Of a stretch of 15,774 nucleotides of DNA, positions 15,135 through 15,774 are shown piece by piece. Both the position numbers and the translations under genes were made by a program. Source of the stretch: Deltaproteobacteria bacterium (GTDB taxonomy: Bacteria > Desulfobacterota > Desulfobacteria > Desulfobacterales > SURF-7); contig JAFDJC010000070.1 in the NCBI GenBank assembly GCA_019307665.1, positions 1 to 15,774 of the forward strand, given 5' to 3'. Position 1 is the first letter of the stretch. Each line of letters opens with the position of its first letter. A model generated the notes under the pieces. It was not told the DNA's origin, searched no databases, and saw nothing but the letters and a program-made list of their open reading frames with translations.

Positions 15135-15701
15135 TTACGCTTTCCCTGGTGGTGATTTCGATAGTGATTCATATGAGCTGAAGTATCTTTCCTTTTCACT
15201 GTAAATACAGCCGCAATATTGCTGGCGGTACATGTTAAGCTTTTTTGATTCTTCAATGCCGTTTTTCCACCCTTCACGAAAGTCTTGATAATAGAACCTG
15301 ATGCCGACTGATTTCCCGACTGCTTCACCTGTTTGTTTTATCCTGTCATGTTTTTGAAACTTACTGTATAGAAGCGTTGATGAAAACGCGTCGAATTTTC
15401 CTTTTTTTGCGGCAAGGGCTGTTGCCTTAAGTCTTTCATAATAACATGATACGCATCTTTCAGCCTCCCTGAAGACAACATTTCTTAAAAAACCTTCAAG
15501 ATCATAATCTTTTTGGAAGATGATCTTAAACTCTGCATAGTCGGAATAGTGTTCAAGCGCTTCCTGGCGCTTAAGACATTCAGTGTATGGATGGATATTA
15601 TGCCGGTAAAAAAAACCCATCACACTGATTCCCTCTTCACGGAGGACATTTAGTGGATATATTGTGCATGGTGCGCAGCATGTATGAAGAAGCAGTTTCA
15701 T
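15135..15701 (-). CDS. Epoxyqueuosine reductase QueH
   Basis: A 188-residue protein of the QueH family (DUF208, Pfam PF02677), which reduces epoxyqueuosine to queuosine in tRNA in place of the cobalamin enzyme QueG. All the cysteines of the family are visible: Cys8, Cys9 and Cys12 in HTCCAPC, Cys83 and Cys86 in RCVSC, and Cys163 and Cys165 in YCGC. These hold the [4Fe-4S] cluster and an additional metal. The length is normal for the family. The ATG overlaps the TGA of the upstream YggS-like gene (ATGA), and the stop is 3 nt before the M48 protease start, so the three genes form a tight operon. No promoter is visible within the window. Confidence 0.95.
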   Translation of the reverse strand: MKLLLHTCCAPCTIYPLNVLREEGISVMGFFYRHNIHPYTECLKRQEALEHYSDYAEFKIIFQKDYDLEGFLRNVVFREAERCVSCYYERLKATALAAKKGKFDAFSSTLLYSKFQKHDRIKQTGEAVGKSVGIRFYYQDFREGWKNGIEESKKLNMYRQQYCGCIYSEKERYFSSYESLSKSPPGKA

Positions 15702-15774
15702 TTTCTTTTTCCGAAAATAGCGGTTCCTATCCTGACACGCGTCGCTCCTTCCTCGATAGCGGCCTCAAAATCAC
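15698..15774 (-). CDS. YggS-family PLP-binding protein, C-terminal end (partial)
   Basis: Only the last 24 residues and the stop are present, the rest lying beyond the right edge. DFEAAIEEGATRVRIGTAIFGKRK matches the very conserved C-terminus of YggS / PLP homeostasis proteins (alanine racemase N-terminal fold), where the VRIGTAIFG segment binds the PLP phosphate. The TGA (15700-15698) overlaps the queH ATG. Confidence 0.8.
   Translation of the reverse strand, partial: DFEAAIEEGATRVRIGTAIFGKRK

Noticed and set aside
1..15774. CRISPR arrays, tRNA genes, insertion sequences or phage genes
   Set aside because: No regularly spaced repeats, cloverleaf-like segments, transposase motifs or terminal inverted repeats were found by eye on either strand.

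Overview
The window reads as chromosomal DNA from a Gram-negative anaerobe, most likely a member of the Desulfobacterota (formerly Deltaproteobacteria). The support is indirect: outer-membrane and periplasmic proteins, a GAF/MshEN pilus-type ATPase, a mycobacterial-type enoyl-CoA hydratase, QueH instead of an oxygen-era QueG, and a double C_GCAxxG_C_C redox protein that appears to contain selenocysteine. No rRNA, tRNA, CRISPR array or intact insertion sequence was seen, so the taxonomy is inference.

Left part (1-6900, all plus strand). A DUF4239 (bestrophin-like) membrane protein is followed by a 31-codon remnant of a MalT/LuxR-type regulator. Next come two exported members of the alkaline phosphatase superfamily: a PafA-like phosphatase and a large formylglycine arylsulfatase. 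The sulfatase and its 3' flank are clearly more GC-rich than everything around them and look horizontally acquired. Beyond it lie two decayed genes: an outer-membrane beta-barrel protein broken by an in-frame TGA, and a metallophosphoesterase remnant with a frameshift and missing ends. This part resembles an accessory region accumulating gene debris.

Middle part (6900-10700). An enoyl-CoA hydratase runs convergently into a minus-strand gene for a double-domain C_GCAxxG_C_C protein, their ends overlapping by 8 bp. The minus-strand gene is the most interesting object here. A simple ORF call starts it at a GTG at 8510, but the frame continues upstream through one TGA to an ATG with a good ribosome binding site at 8606. 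That TGA falls exactly where the first conserved cysteine of the first domain should be: 37 residues before the CG motif, the same distance as Cys to CG in the second domain. It is therefore a strong selenoprotein candidate. It is divergent from an ABC-F ATPase gene, and the 162-bp gap holds near-consensus sigma-70 promoters in both directions.

Right part (10700-15774). A sigma-70 promoter precedes a small two-helix membrane protein and a GAF-MshEN-ATPase gene of the GspE/PilB family. The ATPase is split by a deletion of about 25 nt that removes the conserved DPVE (Asp box) segment and shifts the frame. Convergent to it, again with an 8-bp overlap, is a tightly packed minus-strand operon: the 3' end of a YggS-family PLP-binding protein, queH (epoxyqueuosine reductase), and an M48 membrane metallopeptidase fused to TPR repeats.
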